Part shown: positions 51,046 to 59,619 of the stretch, piece after piece
Layout of the letters: the number at the start of each line of letters is the position of its first letter
Position numbering within the stretch: position 1 is the stretch's first letter
NCBI GenBank assembly: GCA_964403285.1
Contig: CAYOFG010000006.1
Location: forward strand, 1-64,000
Direction: 5' to 3'
DNA: 64,000 bases
Source: WVXT01 sp964403285
GTDB lineage: Bacteria > UBA6262 > WVXT01
Notes under the pieces: generated by a model
Databases searched by the model: none
Told to the model about the DNA's origin: nothing
Seen by the model: only the letters and a program-made list of their open reading frames with translations
Position numbers and translations under genes: made by a program

Positions 51046-54000
51046 TTGTATTTTAAGAGACTGGAGATATTCGGGTTTAAGTCTTTTGCTGATAAGATTA
51101 CTGTAAATTTTGAACCGGGAATTACCTGTATCGTTGGTCCTAACGGCTGCGGAAAGACCAATATTGTTGATGCCATACGCTGGGTTCTGGGAGAACAGAG
51201 TGTCAAACAGCTTCGTGCTGGTAAGATGGAAGACATTATTTTTAATGGCTCCCGGACGCGTAAGCCTTTAGGATTAGCCGAGGTTTCCCTCAGTTTGGAT
51301 AACTCACAAAATATCCTACCGATTGAATACCAGGAAGTCACCGTTACTCGCCGCCTGTTTCGTTCGGGAGAATCCGAATACTACATTAATAAAACTCCTT
51401 GTCGTCTCAAAGACATAACTGCATTATTCTTAGATACAGGGATGGGCACGGATACTTATTCTTTGATGGAAGAGAAGAAGATTAATTTCATCTTAAATAG
51501 TAAGCCGGAGGAGCGCCGAACGATATTTGAAGAGGTAGCGGGAGTAATGAAATACAAATGGAGAAGAGAAGAGGCGCTGCGCAGACTGGAGAGCACACAG
51601 GCAAATCTTATGAGATTGTCGGACATAATAGCTGAAGTAAAAAGACAAATCAGTTCACTCGACTATCAAGCAAGAAAAGCACGCCAGTACCAAAAATATA
51701 GAGAAGAACTCAAAGTTCTGGAAATAAGACGGCTGATGAAGAACTACACAAAAATAAAAGAAGAGTTTACGCAAGGAGAAGGAAATTTAAGCTCACTTTC
51801 CTCTGAGGAAGAGAGGTTAAGTAGTGAGTGTAGACAAAAAGAGGATTCGACTTTACAACTTCGACTCCAATTAAAGGAAAAAGAAGAAGAACTGACCAAA
51901 ATTCAGAGAGAACTATTTTCCATCTCCAGTGAAATTAGCCGATTTGAGGACAGGCTTCTTTTGGGAAAAGAAAGAAAGGAAGAGATAGAAGGAGAGAAAG
52001 CACAACTAAGGGCACAGATAGAAGATAGTAAGAATAAAAATTTCCTGGTGGATGAAAAAATTTCACAAACAGAAAAAGAAAACGAAAAATTGACTAAACA
52101 ACTTGCCCAGACCAGTGCGGCCTTTTCCTCCAAAGAAGAAATTCTTCGCTCACTTACAGAAAGAGTCGTCCATTTAAGTGCTTCTCTTGAGGAAAGAAAA
52201 GAAGCTCTGGTGGAACTGATGAATAAAACAGCTCAGGCCCGTAATCGGTTAATCAGTTTGGAATTGGATAGAAAGAGTCTACTTTCCCGAAAGGAGAAGT
52301 TGAATACTGAAGAGAGGCGTAGAGCGGAAGATAAAAAAATTCTGCAGGGCGAAATCTCCCACAAACAGGAGGAACTGAATAAGGAAAATGAGAAATTAGC
52401 AGAGATAAATGAGAAAAACGGTCTTTTAGTAAAGGAAAGAGAATCTCTTTTAGAAAGCCTTAAACAGGCAATAGATAAGGCGGGTGAGTTACAGCAAAGG
52501 TATAGTCTCAGGTTAGGCCTTCTTCAATCGTCAAGCGAGTTAAGCGGAAAAGAAGCCTTGGTAGAAGAAGTTTTGTCCAGAGGATTTCCCGGCGTATACG
52601 GGACTGTAGCCAGTTTAGTTAGTTTTCCTCCCGAGTATGGAGTGGTTCTGGAAAAGCTTCTTGGTGAACGCCTACAGTACCTTGTTTGTGAAGATACTGA
52701 GAGCGCGTTAGCAGTAATAGAATTTCTGAAAGAAGAGAAAAAAGGTTACCTTACCTTTCTTCCTATTAGGGACTTACCTGTATCGAATCCTGGCCCGGTA
52801 ATTCCCCAGGACGTTGCAGGGATACCCTTGTTGGAAAAAGTGGGATACGAAAAAAAGTATCAGAAAGTCATGGAGTTTCTTCTGGGTAATATTTTCTTGG
52901 TGGAAAGTCTGGAGCAAATCGACCCAACGGAAATGAGAAATCGCCAGGAAGAAAAGGGTAAAAAGGAAATAATCTTTCTCACAAAAGAAGGAGATATCTT
53001 AACTTCTTCGGGGATTCTTTCTGGTGGCAGCCGGGAATTCCTGGAAGAGAATATTTCAATTCGCAATAAAAAAATTAAAGAATTAGAGAGAGAAATTTCT
53101 CAATTAAAAGAAAAACTGGACAAGACAATTGCGCAAAGAGCGAAAGTAGAAGACAAAATATCTGATGTAAATATCCAGATAGAGAAAAATAACGCGCTTT
53201 CTCAGAAAGCACAGATTATTATTGCCCAGCTGGGAGAGGTAATTTTGCAAAAGGAGGAACTTAAGAAACGACTCGATTCTGAAATCAATCTTCTCATTGA
53301 TGAACAGAGTATCATAGATAAAGATATATCTACAGGGGCTTGCGACGTTGAACAGTTAACGAACGAGCAGAAGGCGGGAGAGGCATCCGAGAGAGAAATC
53401 CGGAAAATTATAGATGAATTGGAAGAGGACCATCATTCCGCGGCTGAACAGGAGAAAGAGGAAGGAGAAAAACTGATCGGGTTGAAAATACTCAAGACAC
53501 AACTTGAGGAAAAAGAACACAATCTGCAATCTGAAAGGTCGCACCTGGAAAATGAGAGAGAGAGCCTGTTGAATCTGATAGACCAGAGGAAGGAAACATT
53601 GGCTAATCTGGAAGGCAAGGTAACCGGTATAGAGGAAGTAAAGCTTTCCGGAGAAAAAGGAATATCGTCTCTTTCCGAATCCAAAAATAGACTGGAAATA
53701 GAACTAAAAGGATTAGAAGAAGGGAAAGAGAAGATTAATCAAAGCTTGCAAGAAGAAGAGACTATTTTAGGACAGAAGAAGGGTGAGCTGTCGAGGATTC
53801 AAAGCGATTTGACGCAAGAAAAAATAAATAGTAACCGCTTGTCTCTGGAGCTGAACCAGATTAACGAAAAATTGACGGAAGAACACAATCTTTCCTTGGA
53901 CGAAGCTCTAAAGGCGGTTTCCCAGGCTCCTGTTGATACTTCAGAGGATTACGCCAGGGAGATAGAGAAGTTGAAACACAGGATTGAAACAATGGGGCCG

Positions 54001-54600
54001 GTTAATCTTGCTGCTCCTGAAGAATATGAGACGCTAAATGAGCGTTACAAATTTCTCAAGAGCCAGGAAGAAGACCTGATTAAGTCATCGGAAGACCTGC
54101 GCCAGGTTATAAGCAGAATCGACGGGACTACGCGTGCAAATTTCAGGAAAACATTCACCAGCGTGCGCAATAATTTCCAGAAAGTATTTACCCAGCTCTT
54201 CGAAGGAGGGGAAGCTGACCTGGTGCTCACGAACGAAGCGGATTTGTTGGAAACAGGAGTCGATATTGTTGCGCAACCACCGGGCAAGAAACTGCAAAAC
54301 ATTTCTCTCTTATCAGGAGGAGAAAAAGCCCTGTGCGCCATCGCCCTTCTGTTTGCTATATTCATGGTTAAACCTTCACCATTTTGCGTCCTCGATGAGG
54401 TTGATGCTCCGCTGGATGATGCCAACTTGCAGAGGTTTACTATGCTATTAAAGGAATTTGTAAATAAAGCACAATTCATCATTGTAACCCACAACAAGAG
54501 GACCATGGAGATGTCCGATGTTCTTTACGGAATTACCATGGAAGAATTTGGCATCTCCAAACTTATCTCGGTAAGATTTCAAAAGCCTAGCCCCGCCTAA
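51046..54600 (+). CDS. smc: Chromosome segregation protein SMC
   Basis: About 1184 residues. The N-terminal head has LFGFKSFADK-like EIFGFKSFADK and the Walker A GPNGCGKTN. A long coiled coil leads to a hinge (FPGVYGTVASLVSF and GILSGGSREF around 505-660), a second coiled coil, and the C-terminal head LLSGGEKAL and FCVLDEVDAPLDDAN. SMC dimers organise and separate the chromosome. TTG 51046 with GGAG seven bases upstream begins MYFKRLEI, the usual start; the frame from 51010 adds non-family residues. Confidence 0.95.
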   Translation: MYFKRLEIFGFKSFADKITVNFEPGITCIVGPNGCGKTNIVDAIRWVLGEQSVKQLRAGKMEDIIFNGSRTRKPLGLAEVSLSLDNSQNILPIEYQEVTVTRRLFRSGESEYYINKTPCRLKDITALFLDTGMGTDTYSLMEEKKINFILNSKPEERRTIFEEVAGVMKYKWRREEALRRLESTQANLMRLSDIIAEVKRQISSLDYQARKARQYQKYREELKVLEIRRLMKNYTKIKEEFTQGEGNLSSLSSEEERLSSECRQKEDSTLQLRLQLKEKEEELTKIQRELFSISSEISRFEDRLLLGKERKEEIEGEKAQLRAQIEDSKNKNFLVDEKISQTEKENEKLTKQLAQTSAAFSSKEEILRSLTERVVHLSASLEERKEALVELMNKTAQARNRLISLELDRKSLLSRKEKLNTEERRRAEDKKILQGEISHKQEELNKENEKLAEINEKNGLLVKERESLLESLKQAIDKAGELQQRYSLRLGLLQSSSELSGKEALVEEVLSRGFPGVYGTVASLVSFPPEYGVVLEKLLGERLQYLVCEDTESALAVIEFLKEEKKGYLTFLPIRDLPVSNPGPVIPQDVAGIPLLEKVGYEKKYQKVMEFLLGNIFLVESLEQIDPTEMRNRQEEKGKKEIIFLTKEGDILTSSGILSGGSREFLEENISIRNKKIKELEREISQLKEKLDKTIAQRAKVEDKISDVNIQIEKNNALSQKAQIIIAQLGEVILQKEELKKRLDSEINLLIDEQSIIDKDISTGACDVEQLTNEQKAGEASEREIRKIIDELEEDHHSAAEQEKEEGEKLIGLKILKTQLEEKEHNLQSERSHLENERESLLNLIDQRKETLANLEGKVTGIEEVKLSGEKGISSLSESKNRLEIELKGLEEGKEKINQSLQEEETILGQKKGELSRIQSDLTQEKINSNRLSLELNQINEKLTEEHNLSLDEALKAVSQAPVDTSEDYAREIEKLKHRIETMGPVNLAAPEEYETLNERYKFLKSQEEDLIKSSEDLRQVISRIDGTTRANFRKTFTSVRNNFQKVFTQLFEGGEADLVLTNEADLLETGVDIVAQPPGKKLQNISLLSGGEKALCAIALLFAIFMVKPSPFCVLDEVDAPLDDANLQRFTMLLKEFVNKAQFIIVTHNKRTMEMSDVLYGITMEEFGISKLISVRFQKPSPA

Positions 54601-54619
54601 AAAATCTTTTCAAACATTG

Positions 54620-54764
54620 GTAGTGTAGGGGCTTGTCCCCGTAGGTTGGTAGTGTAGGGGCTTTATGCCCGTCCCGATAAATCGAGACGCCCATAAACCC
54701 CGTTAGAAATGGATGTTAGAAACCATTTCGGGGGAATTTCTAACGGGGTAAAGGGCTACACTAC
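54620..54764 (+). repeat. Nested R-type repeats with an inserted hairpin and L51
   Basis: A half element (54620-54643) is followed by a full R-type starting at GTAGTGTAG 54649. Its spacer is replaced by GTCCCGATAAATCGAGAC. Its right half, ACGCCCATAAA ... GGGCTACACTAC (to 54764), is split by L51 at the TAAA. Three levels of palindrome are therefore stacked between smc and the TagA/WecG gene. Confidence 0.85.
54698..54748 (+). mobile_element. L51 palindromic element, copy 3
   Basis: 51 bases, bounded by CCCCGTTAGAAAT and its complement. Flanked by TAAA at 54694-54697 and 54749-54752. Removing it restores the uninterrupted GCCCATAAAGGGC hairpin seen in the R-type copies at 62851 and 63221. Confidence 0.88.
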
Positions 54765-54773
54765 TTACAAATT

Positions 54774-55502
54774 ATGAAAAAGGTAAAGATTTCGGATATA
54801 TTCATTGACAATCTGGAATGGGATAAAATAGCAATCGTCGTAGAAAAATTTATTGGAAATCAAAAAGCAGAACAGATAATTACTGCCAATTCTTTGATGG
54901 TTAATTATGCGAAAAGAGATCCTGAATTGAAGAGGGCCTTCCTTAATGCGGGTCTCGTTCTTGCCGATAGCATAGGTATTGTCTGGGCATCAGAGTTTCT
55001 GGGCTATGGAAAACTTGCGCGTATCCCGGGCATAGAGCTAATGTTGAAGTTTTGTCAACTGGCAGCTTCCAAAAATTACTCAATATATTTGTTAGGCTCG
55101 CGGGAATCTATATTAAGGAAAGCAGGAGAAAATCTGAAGAAAAAATTTCCCGGGCTAAAAATTATGGGAATGCACCATGGATATTTTACACAGGGTGGTT
55201 GCAATAGAATCCTGAAAGAAGTCAATAATCTTAAACCCCACTTCTTATTTGTAGGAATTGGCACACCTTGGGGAGAAAAGTGGATTTATCAGAACCTCGA
55301 GGAACTAAACGTTCCTGTTTGTATGGGGATTGGCGGTAGTCTGGATGTGATTTCTGGAAGGTTGAGAAGAGCGCCCGCATGGCTTCGTCAGGGAGGATTT
55401 GAGTGGACTTACCGCTTGCTCCAGGAACCCTGGCGGGTTGTTCGCCTGCGCGGGTTATTAAGTTTTGTCTGGAAAGTAATGAAACAGAAATGGGGAAGGT
55501 AA
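54774..55502 (+). CDS. WecG/TagA/CpsF-family glycosyltransferase
   Basis: 242 residues (GT26). TANSLMVNYAKRDPELKRAF, LADSIGIVWASEFLG, YLLGSRESILRKA and FVGIGTPWGEKWI are family blocks. Such enzymes add the second sugar (for example ManNAc) to the undecaprenyl-linked HexNAc made by WecA-like enzymes. It has no visible ribosome site: the R-type element ends 10 bases before ATG 54774. It lies outside the polysaccharide locus. Confidence 0.85.
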   Translation: MKKVKISDIFIDNLEWDKIAIVVEKFIGNQKAEQIITANSLMVNYAKRDPELKRAFLNAGLVLADSIGIVWASEFLGYGKLARIPGIELMLKFCQLAASKNYSIYLLGSRESILRKAGENLKKKFPGLKIMGMHHGYFTQGGCNRILKEVNNLKPHFLFVGIGTPWGEKWIYQNLEELNVPVCMGIGGSLDVISGRLRRAPAWLRQGGFEWTYRLLQEPWRVVRLRGLLSFVWKVMKQKWGR

Positions 55503-55511
55503 TCTATCAAT

Positions 55512-56252
55512 ATGAAATATGGCATCATTTCTGATATCCATAGTAATCTGGAAGCATTAAATACAATCCTGGATTACTTGAAACGCAAGGAAAAGATAGA
55601 CAGATTTATCTGTTGTGGTGACATCGTTGGATATGGAGCAAAACCCAACGAGTGCACGGAAATTATTCGCGGGTTGAATAACTGCTACACGGTTGCCGGC
55701 AATCATGACTGGGGAGCTATAGGTTTAGAAGATACCAGTTTGTTTAACCCCGTTGCTTTGGAAGCAGTAGAATGGACAGGACGCCATTTAACCAAAGATA
55801 ACCGAAATTACCTTAAAAACCTCGCTTCCGAAATAGAAGAAGATAATTTTCTACTCGTCCATGGAAGCCCCAGGGACCCCATTAATGAATATATCTTTGA
55901 AGAGAGAACCTTCTTAGCAAATCTTCCCCGGATAAAAAAGAATATCTGTTTTGTAGGACACACTCATGTTCCTCTATGTTTGTATGCCACACCATCACAA
56001 GAGATTAAGGGAATTCCGCTCGATGATGGCACGGTTTTGGAAATAAATCCCTCTTATAAATATCTTATAAATTGCGGAAGTATTGGCCAACCCAGGGATG
56101 GTGACCCCAGGGCTAGCTGTGGAATTTATGAGGAGGAGAAAAATATTATCAGAATAAAAAAGATAAAGTACGATATTACCAAAACTCAGGAAGAAATTAT
56201 AAATGCAAAGCTTCCCTCAGCTCTTGCTCTGAGACTGGGCTACGGCAGATAA
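55512..56252 (+). CDS. Calcineurin-like metallophosphoesterase
   Basis: 246 residues. The metal-binding motifs are SDIHSN near 8-13, GDIVGYG, GNHDWG, VHGSPRDP and GHTHVPL. The YfcE-type family cleaves phosphoesters with two metal ions, often Mn. The substrate is not known. It follows the TagA/WecG gene by nine bases and is the last gene before the riboflavin operon. Confidence 0.85.
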   Translation: MKYGIISDIHSNLEALNTILDYLKRKEKIDRFICCGDIVGYGAKPNECTEIIRGLNNCYTVAGNHDWGAIGLEDTSLFNPVALEAVEWTGRHLTKDNRNYLKNLASEIEEDNFLLVHGSPRDPINEYIFEERTFLANLPRIKKNICFVGHTHVPLCLYATPSQEIKGIPLDDGTVLEINPSYKYLINCGSIGQPRDGDPRASCGIYEEEKNIIRIKKIKYDITKTQEEIINAKLPSALALRLGYGR

Positions 56253-56260
56253 TTGGAAAA

Positions 56261-56297
56261 CTCCCTCTACCCTCTGGGGAGAGGGTAAGGGCGAGCG
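56261..56297 (+). repeat. CCCTCT-type intergenic palindrome upstream of the rib promoter
   Basis: CTCCCTCTACCCTCTGGGGA followed by GAGGGTAAGGGCGAGCGG; same type as 49542-49573. It occupies the first part of the 315-base gap between the phosphoesterase and ribD. Confidence 0.6.
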
Positions 56298-56307
56298 GAA
56301 AAATTAC

Positions 56308-56336
56308 TTGACAAGAATTAAAATATTTGTTATTTT
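56308..56336 (+). promoter_or_regulatory. Sigma-70-type promoter for the riboflavin operon
   Basis: A perfect TTGACA at 56308-56313 is followed after 17 bases by TATTTT at 56331-56336. Transcription would begin about 56343, just before the FMN riboswitch. Confidence 0.68.
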
Positions 56337-56346
56337 TATCAAAGAG

Positions 56347-56468
56347 TCTTCGGGATAGGGTGAAATTCCCAATCGGTGGTGAAAGTCCGCGACCCCTCCT
56401 GATAAAAATCGGGAGAGTTGAACTGTTGAAATTACAGTACCGACGGTGAAAGTCCGGACGGGAGAAGA
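56347..56468 (+). promoter_or_regulatory. FMN riboswitch (RFN element)
   Basis: The conserved cores are present in order: GGGTGAAATTCCC, CGGTGGTGAAAGTCCGCGA, a variable arm near 56400-56420, CCGACGGTGAAAGTCCGGA and GGGAGAAGA. P1 is closed by TCTTC (56347-56351) and GAAGA (56464-56468). The element binds FMN and represses riboflavin genes. Here it precedes a terminator and ribD. Confidence 0.95.
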
Positions 56469-56531
56469 TTCCAGTTAGGGGTCCAATAATAAATAATGCA
56501 AAATCTCCCTCGCCTAAGTGAAGCGAGACGT

Positions 56532-56561
56532 CCCGAAGAAATATTCTTCGGGTTTTTTTTT
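56532..56561 (+). terminator. Intrinsic terminator of the FMN riboswitch
   Basis: CCCGAAGAA (56532-56540), ATA, TTCTTCGGG (56544-56552) and nine T residues. The right arm shares TCTTCGGG with the 5' side of riboswitch P1 (56347-56354), so the left arm could pair with either. Confidence 0.88.
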
Positions 56562-56567
56562 ATTCAG

Positions 56568-57671
56568 ATGAAGATGAAGACTGAAAATGAATTACAGTTT
56601 ATGCAGAGGGCGATAGCCCTTGCCAGAAAAGGCTCATTCAGGGTGAGTCCCAATCCTAAGGTTGGCTGTGTTCTGGTTAAGAAGGGTAAGGTCATTTCTC
56701 GTGGTAGTCATCGACATTTTGGGGGTCGCCACGCTGAGATTAATGCGTTGAGGGAGGCAGGGGTAAGAGCCAAAGGCTCTACGATGTATATCAATTTAGA
56801 ACCGTGCTGCCATTATGGCAAGACGCCTCCCTGCACAGAAGCAATTAAAAAGGCAGGAGTTAAAAAGGTTGTTGTGGGAATGGTTGATCCCAATCCTCTG
56901 GTAAAGGGAAAAGGATTAAGGGAACTGAAAGCGAAAGGAATTAAGATAAAATTGGGAGTGTTAACAGAGAAATGCGCCAAACTGAATGAGCCCTACATAA
57001 AATATATCACCCGGAGAATACCTTTTGTAATTCTGAAATCGGCAATGTCTCTGGATGGGAAAATAGCTACACCAAAGGGGGACTCTAAATGGATTACCAG
57101 CGAAGCATCCCGGAAGTACGCCAAAGCGCTACGCAGCGAGGTGGATGCTATCCTGGTAGGAATAGATACTGTTTTAAAGGATAATCCTGGGCTTCTCAGT
57201 AGCAATTCTAAAAAGAGACCAACCAGGGTAATAGTTGATAGCCGCCTGAGAATTCCGTTAGATGCCAGGGTGCTCAATTCCCGGGCTCCCACCATAGTGG
57301 CCACCCGGAAGGGAGCGGATAAGAGGAAAATAGAGAATTTGCAAACCAGAGGTGTGGAAGTCCTCGAGGTACCGAGATGGAGAAAACATCCCCGGAGAGG
57401 TCTCGACCTGAAGTTTCTAATGAAACAATTGGCGAAAAGGGGTGTTACTTCTCTTCTCATCGAGGGTGGAGGTAAAGTCAATGCTTCAGCATTAGAGATG
57501 GGTTTAGTGGATAAGGTTCTCTTCTTCATTGCTCCCAAAATTATTGGTGGAGAGGATGCGATTACTCCGGTGGAAGGTGAAGGAATAGACAGGATTGGAC
57601 AGGCAATAAAATTGAAAGATACCAGAATCAGGAGATTTGGCGAGGATCTTCTATTTGAAGGCTATATTTGA
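56568..57671 (+). CDS. ribD: Bifunctional riboflavin deaminase/reductase RibD
   Basis: About 367 residues. The N-terminal deaminase has HAEINAL and PCCHYGKTPPC, which bind zinc; the reductase half starts near 145 (ILKSAMSLDGKIA) and ends with SLLIEGGGKVNASAL. It catalyses the second and third steps of riboflavin synthesis. The start is set at ATG 56568, directly after the terminator T-run (56574 is also possible). A longer frame from 56496 would run through the terminator hairpin and is rejected. Confidence 0.92.
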   Translation: MKMKTENELQFMQRAIALARKGSFRVSPNPKVGCVLVKKGKVISRGSHRHFGGRHAEINALREAGVRAKGSTMYINLEPCCHYGKTPPCTEAIKKAGVKKVVVGMVDPNPLVKGKGLRELKAKGIKIKLGVLTEKCAKLNEPYIKYITRRIPFVILKSAMSLDGKIATPKGDSKWITSEASRKYAKALRSEVDAILVGIDTVLKDNPGLLSSNSKKRPTRVIVDSRLRIPLDARVLNSRAPTIVATRKGADKRKIENLQTRGVEVLEVPRWRKHPRRGLDLKFLMKQLAKRGVTSLLIEGGGKVNASALEMGLVDKVLFFIAPKIIGGEDAITPVEGEGIDRIGQAIKLKDTRIRRFGEDLLFEGYI

Positions 57672-57683
57672 GGGGATGAACAG

Positions 57684-58322
57684 ATGTTTACTGGAATAAT
57701 TGAAAAGATGGGAAAAGTAGTAGAGAAGAATCCCAATAGAATTAATGTGGAAACGGAATGGAAAGATTTAAAAGTAGGCGAATCAATTTCTGTTAGCGGT
57801 GTCTGCCTTACAGTTGCCCAGAGCGAGAATTTCAGACCATCGGGAATATTCACTGCCGACCTTTCTCGTGAGACTCTGGAAAGCACAACGCTGGGCAGTT
57901 TGAGGGTTGGAAGCAGAGTAAATTTAGAGAGAGCATTGAAATTAGGAGAACGCCTGGGAGGACATTTCCTCAGCGGGCACGTGGATGGCCTGGGAAGGGT
58001 GAAAGCAATTGCCAGAGAAAAAGAGGGAAAGCTTTTCCAGATTACAACTTCTCTGGAAATTTTGAAATATATTGTTCCTAAAGGGTCAATCGGTGTGGAT
58101 GGAATCAGTTTGACCGTAGTTCAAGTAATTAACGGTATAGGTTTCTCTGTTTCCATTATTCCCCACACCGAGAAGGTTACCAGTTTTGGTCTTCTTAAAG
58201 TCAACGATTCAGTAAATATTGAAGCGGATATGTTAGCAAGGTATGTTGAGAATCTAATCAACAAGAGAAAAGAGAAATCTGGTATAACCAGAGAATTTCT
58301 CTTGGAGAAGGGATTTCTATGA
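57684..58322 (+). CDS. ribE: Riboflavin synthase alpha chain
   Basis: 212 residues built of two similar barrels, each starting with an MFTGIIE- or HFLSGHVDG-type strand. VSGVCLTV and DGISLTVV are the paired substrate loops. It dismutates 6,7-dimethyl-8-ribityllumazine into riboflavin. GAGGGGATG lies upstream of ATG 57684. The stop overlaps the ribBA start by four bases. Confidence 0.94.
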   Translation: MFTGIIEKMGKVVEKNPNRINVETEWKDLKVGESISVSGVCLTVAQSENFRPSGIFTADLSRETLESTTLGSLRVGSRVNLERALKLGERLGGHFLSGHVDGLGRVKAIAREKEGKLFQITTSLEILKYIVPKGSIGVDGISLTVVQVINGIGFSVSIIPHTEKVTSFGLLKVNDSVNIEADMLARYVENLINKRKEKSGITREFLLEKGFL

Positions 58323-59518
58323 AGTTTAACACGATTCCGGAAACAATAGAATATATTAAAAAAGGTAGAATGGTCATTGTTATTGATGATAAGGAACGGG
58401 AGAACGAAGGTGACCTGGTCATGGCTGCGTCGAAAGTGACTCCTGAGGCAATAAATTTCATGGCCAAGTACGGTCGGGGATTAATTTGTCTGGCAATTGT
58501 CGGGGAAAGACTGGATAAGCTGGGAATAAAACCGATGGTGACCAATGGAGTAGAGTTACGTGAAGCAGCATTCACAGTTTCCGTTGATGCCCGGCAAGGG
58601 ACCAGTACAGGAATTTCGGCTCATGACCGAGCGACTACGGTAAAAGCAGTGATTAATCCCAGAACCAAAACCTCCGACCTTTGCAGTCCCGGACATATCT
58701 TTCCTCTCCGCTATCGGGAAGGAGGTGTCTTGGTGCGTGCGGGTCATACTGAAGCAGCTGTAGACCTTGCAAAGATGGCAGGTTTATACCCTGCCGGAGT
58801 AATTTGTGAGATAATGCATGAAGACGGTAGAATGGCAAGGACACCAGAACTTTTCCGCTACGCTAAAAAATATAAGATGGCTATCGTTACTATCGCTGAC
58901 TTGATTGAGTATCGCCGGCGGACGGAGAAATTCATAAAAAGAATAGCCACTGCCAAATTGCCTACAGAATTTGGCGAATTTATGATGATTCTCTATGAGT
59001 CCCTTCTGGACAGTGAGCACCATCTCGTTCTGGTAAAAGGAGAAGTAAAAGGCGAGAAAGACGTTCTGGTGAGAGTCCACTCCTCCTGTTTAACCGGGGA
59101 TATTCTCCATTCCTTGCGTTGCGATTGCGGTTCCCAGTTACATCGTGCAATGGAAATAATTGAAAAGAAAGGTCAAGGGGTCATATTGTATATGCATCAG
59201 GAGGGCAGGGGTATTGGATTGGTCAACAAGGTGAAAGCGTACGAACTACAGGATAAAGGATTGGATACGGTAGAAGCCAACAAAGTTTTAGGTTTTGAAC
59301 CAGATTTGAGAGATTATGGTATAGGTGCTCAGATACTTGCAGACTTGGGACTGTCCACCATAGCTCTTCTAACCAATAATCCTCGCAAGATTGTGGGAAT
59401 AGAAGGTCATGGATTGAAAGTAACCAAAAGGATTCCCCTGGAAATAAGGCCCACCAGGGTAAACAAAAAGTATCTTCAGGTGAAGAAAAAGAAATTGGGC
59501 CACATGCTCGAAGTCTGA
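58319..59518 (+). CDS. ribBA: Bifunctional 3,4-dihydroxy-2-butanone-4-phosphate synthase/GTP cyclohydrolase II
   Basis: 399 residues. The N-terminal half has DDKERENEGDL and HTEAAVDLAKMAG (RibB); the C-terminal half has VHSSCLTGD with the zinc set CDCGSQLH, and GRGIGLVNK (RibA). It supplies both early riboflavin precursors. Order and overlap fit a single rib operon. No domain appears degenerate. Confidence 0.95.
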   Translation: MKFNTIPETIEYIKKGRMVIVIDDKERENEGDLVMAASKVTPEAINFMAKYGRGLICLAIVGERLDKLGIKPMVTNGVELREAAFTVSVDARQGTSTGISAHDRATTVKAVINPRTKTSDLCSPGHIFPLRYREGGVLVRAGHTEAAVDLAKMAGLYPAGVICEIMHEDGRMARTPELFRYAKKYKMAIVTIADLIEYRRRTEKFIKRIATAKLPTEFGEFMMILYESLLDSEHHLVLVKGEVKGEKDVLVRVHSSCLTGDILHSLRCDCGSQLHRAMEIIEKKGQGVILYMHQEGRGIGLVNKVKAYELQDKGLDTVEANKVLGFEPDLRDYGIGAQILADLGLSTIALLTNNPRKIVGIEGHGLKVTKRIPLEIRPTRVNKKYLQVKKKKLGHMLEV

Positions 59519-59520
59519 GA

Positions 59521-59581
59521 TTGTAGCCGTCCCGATAAATCGGGGCTAATAGGAAGGCAAAGCTTACGCTTTGCTGCTACA
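59521..59581 (+). repeat. T-type double-hairpin element between ribBA and ribH
   Basis: TTGTAG, hairpin A CCCGAT aa ATCGGGG, spacer, hairpin B GCAAAGC tta GCTTTGC-like (59556-59573), CTACA. It keeps the same plan as 36825-36886. Confidence 0.72.
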
Positions 59582-59619
59582 TGAAATGAAAGTAAGATAA
59601 AAAACAAAAGGAGGGAAAG

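Noticed and set aside
54045..54506. 153-residue minus-strand frame opposite smc
   Set aside because: It overlaps the conserved SMC C-terminal head on the other strand and shows no recognisable protein features.
56496..56567. ribD start at ATG 56496 or a leader peptide in the riboswitch
   Set aside because: The frame would cross the terminator hairpin and T-run, and the residues are unlike RibD. ATG 56568 fits the family start.
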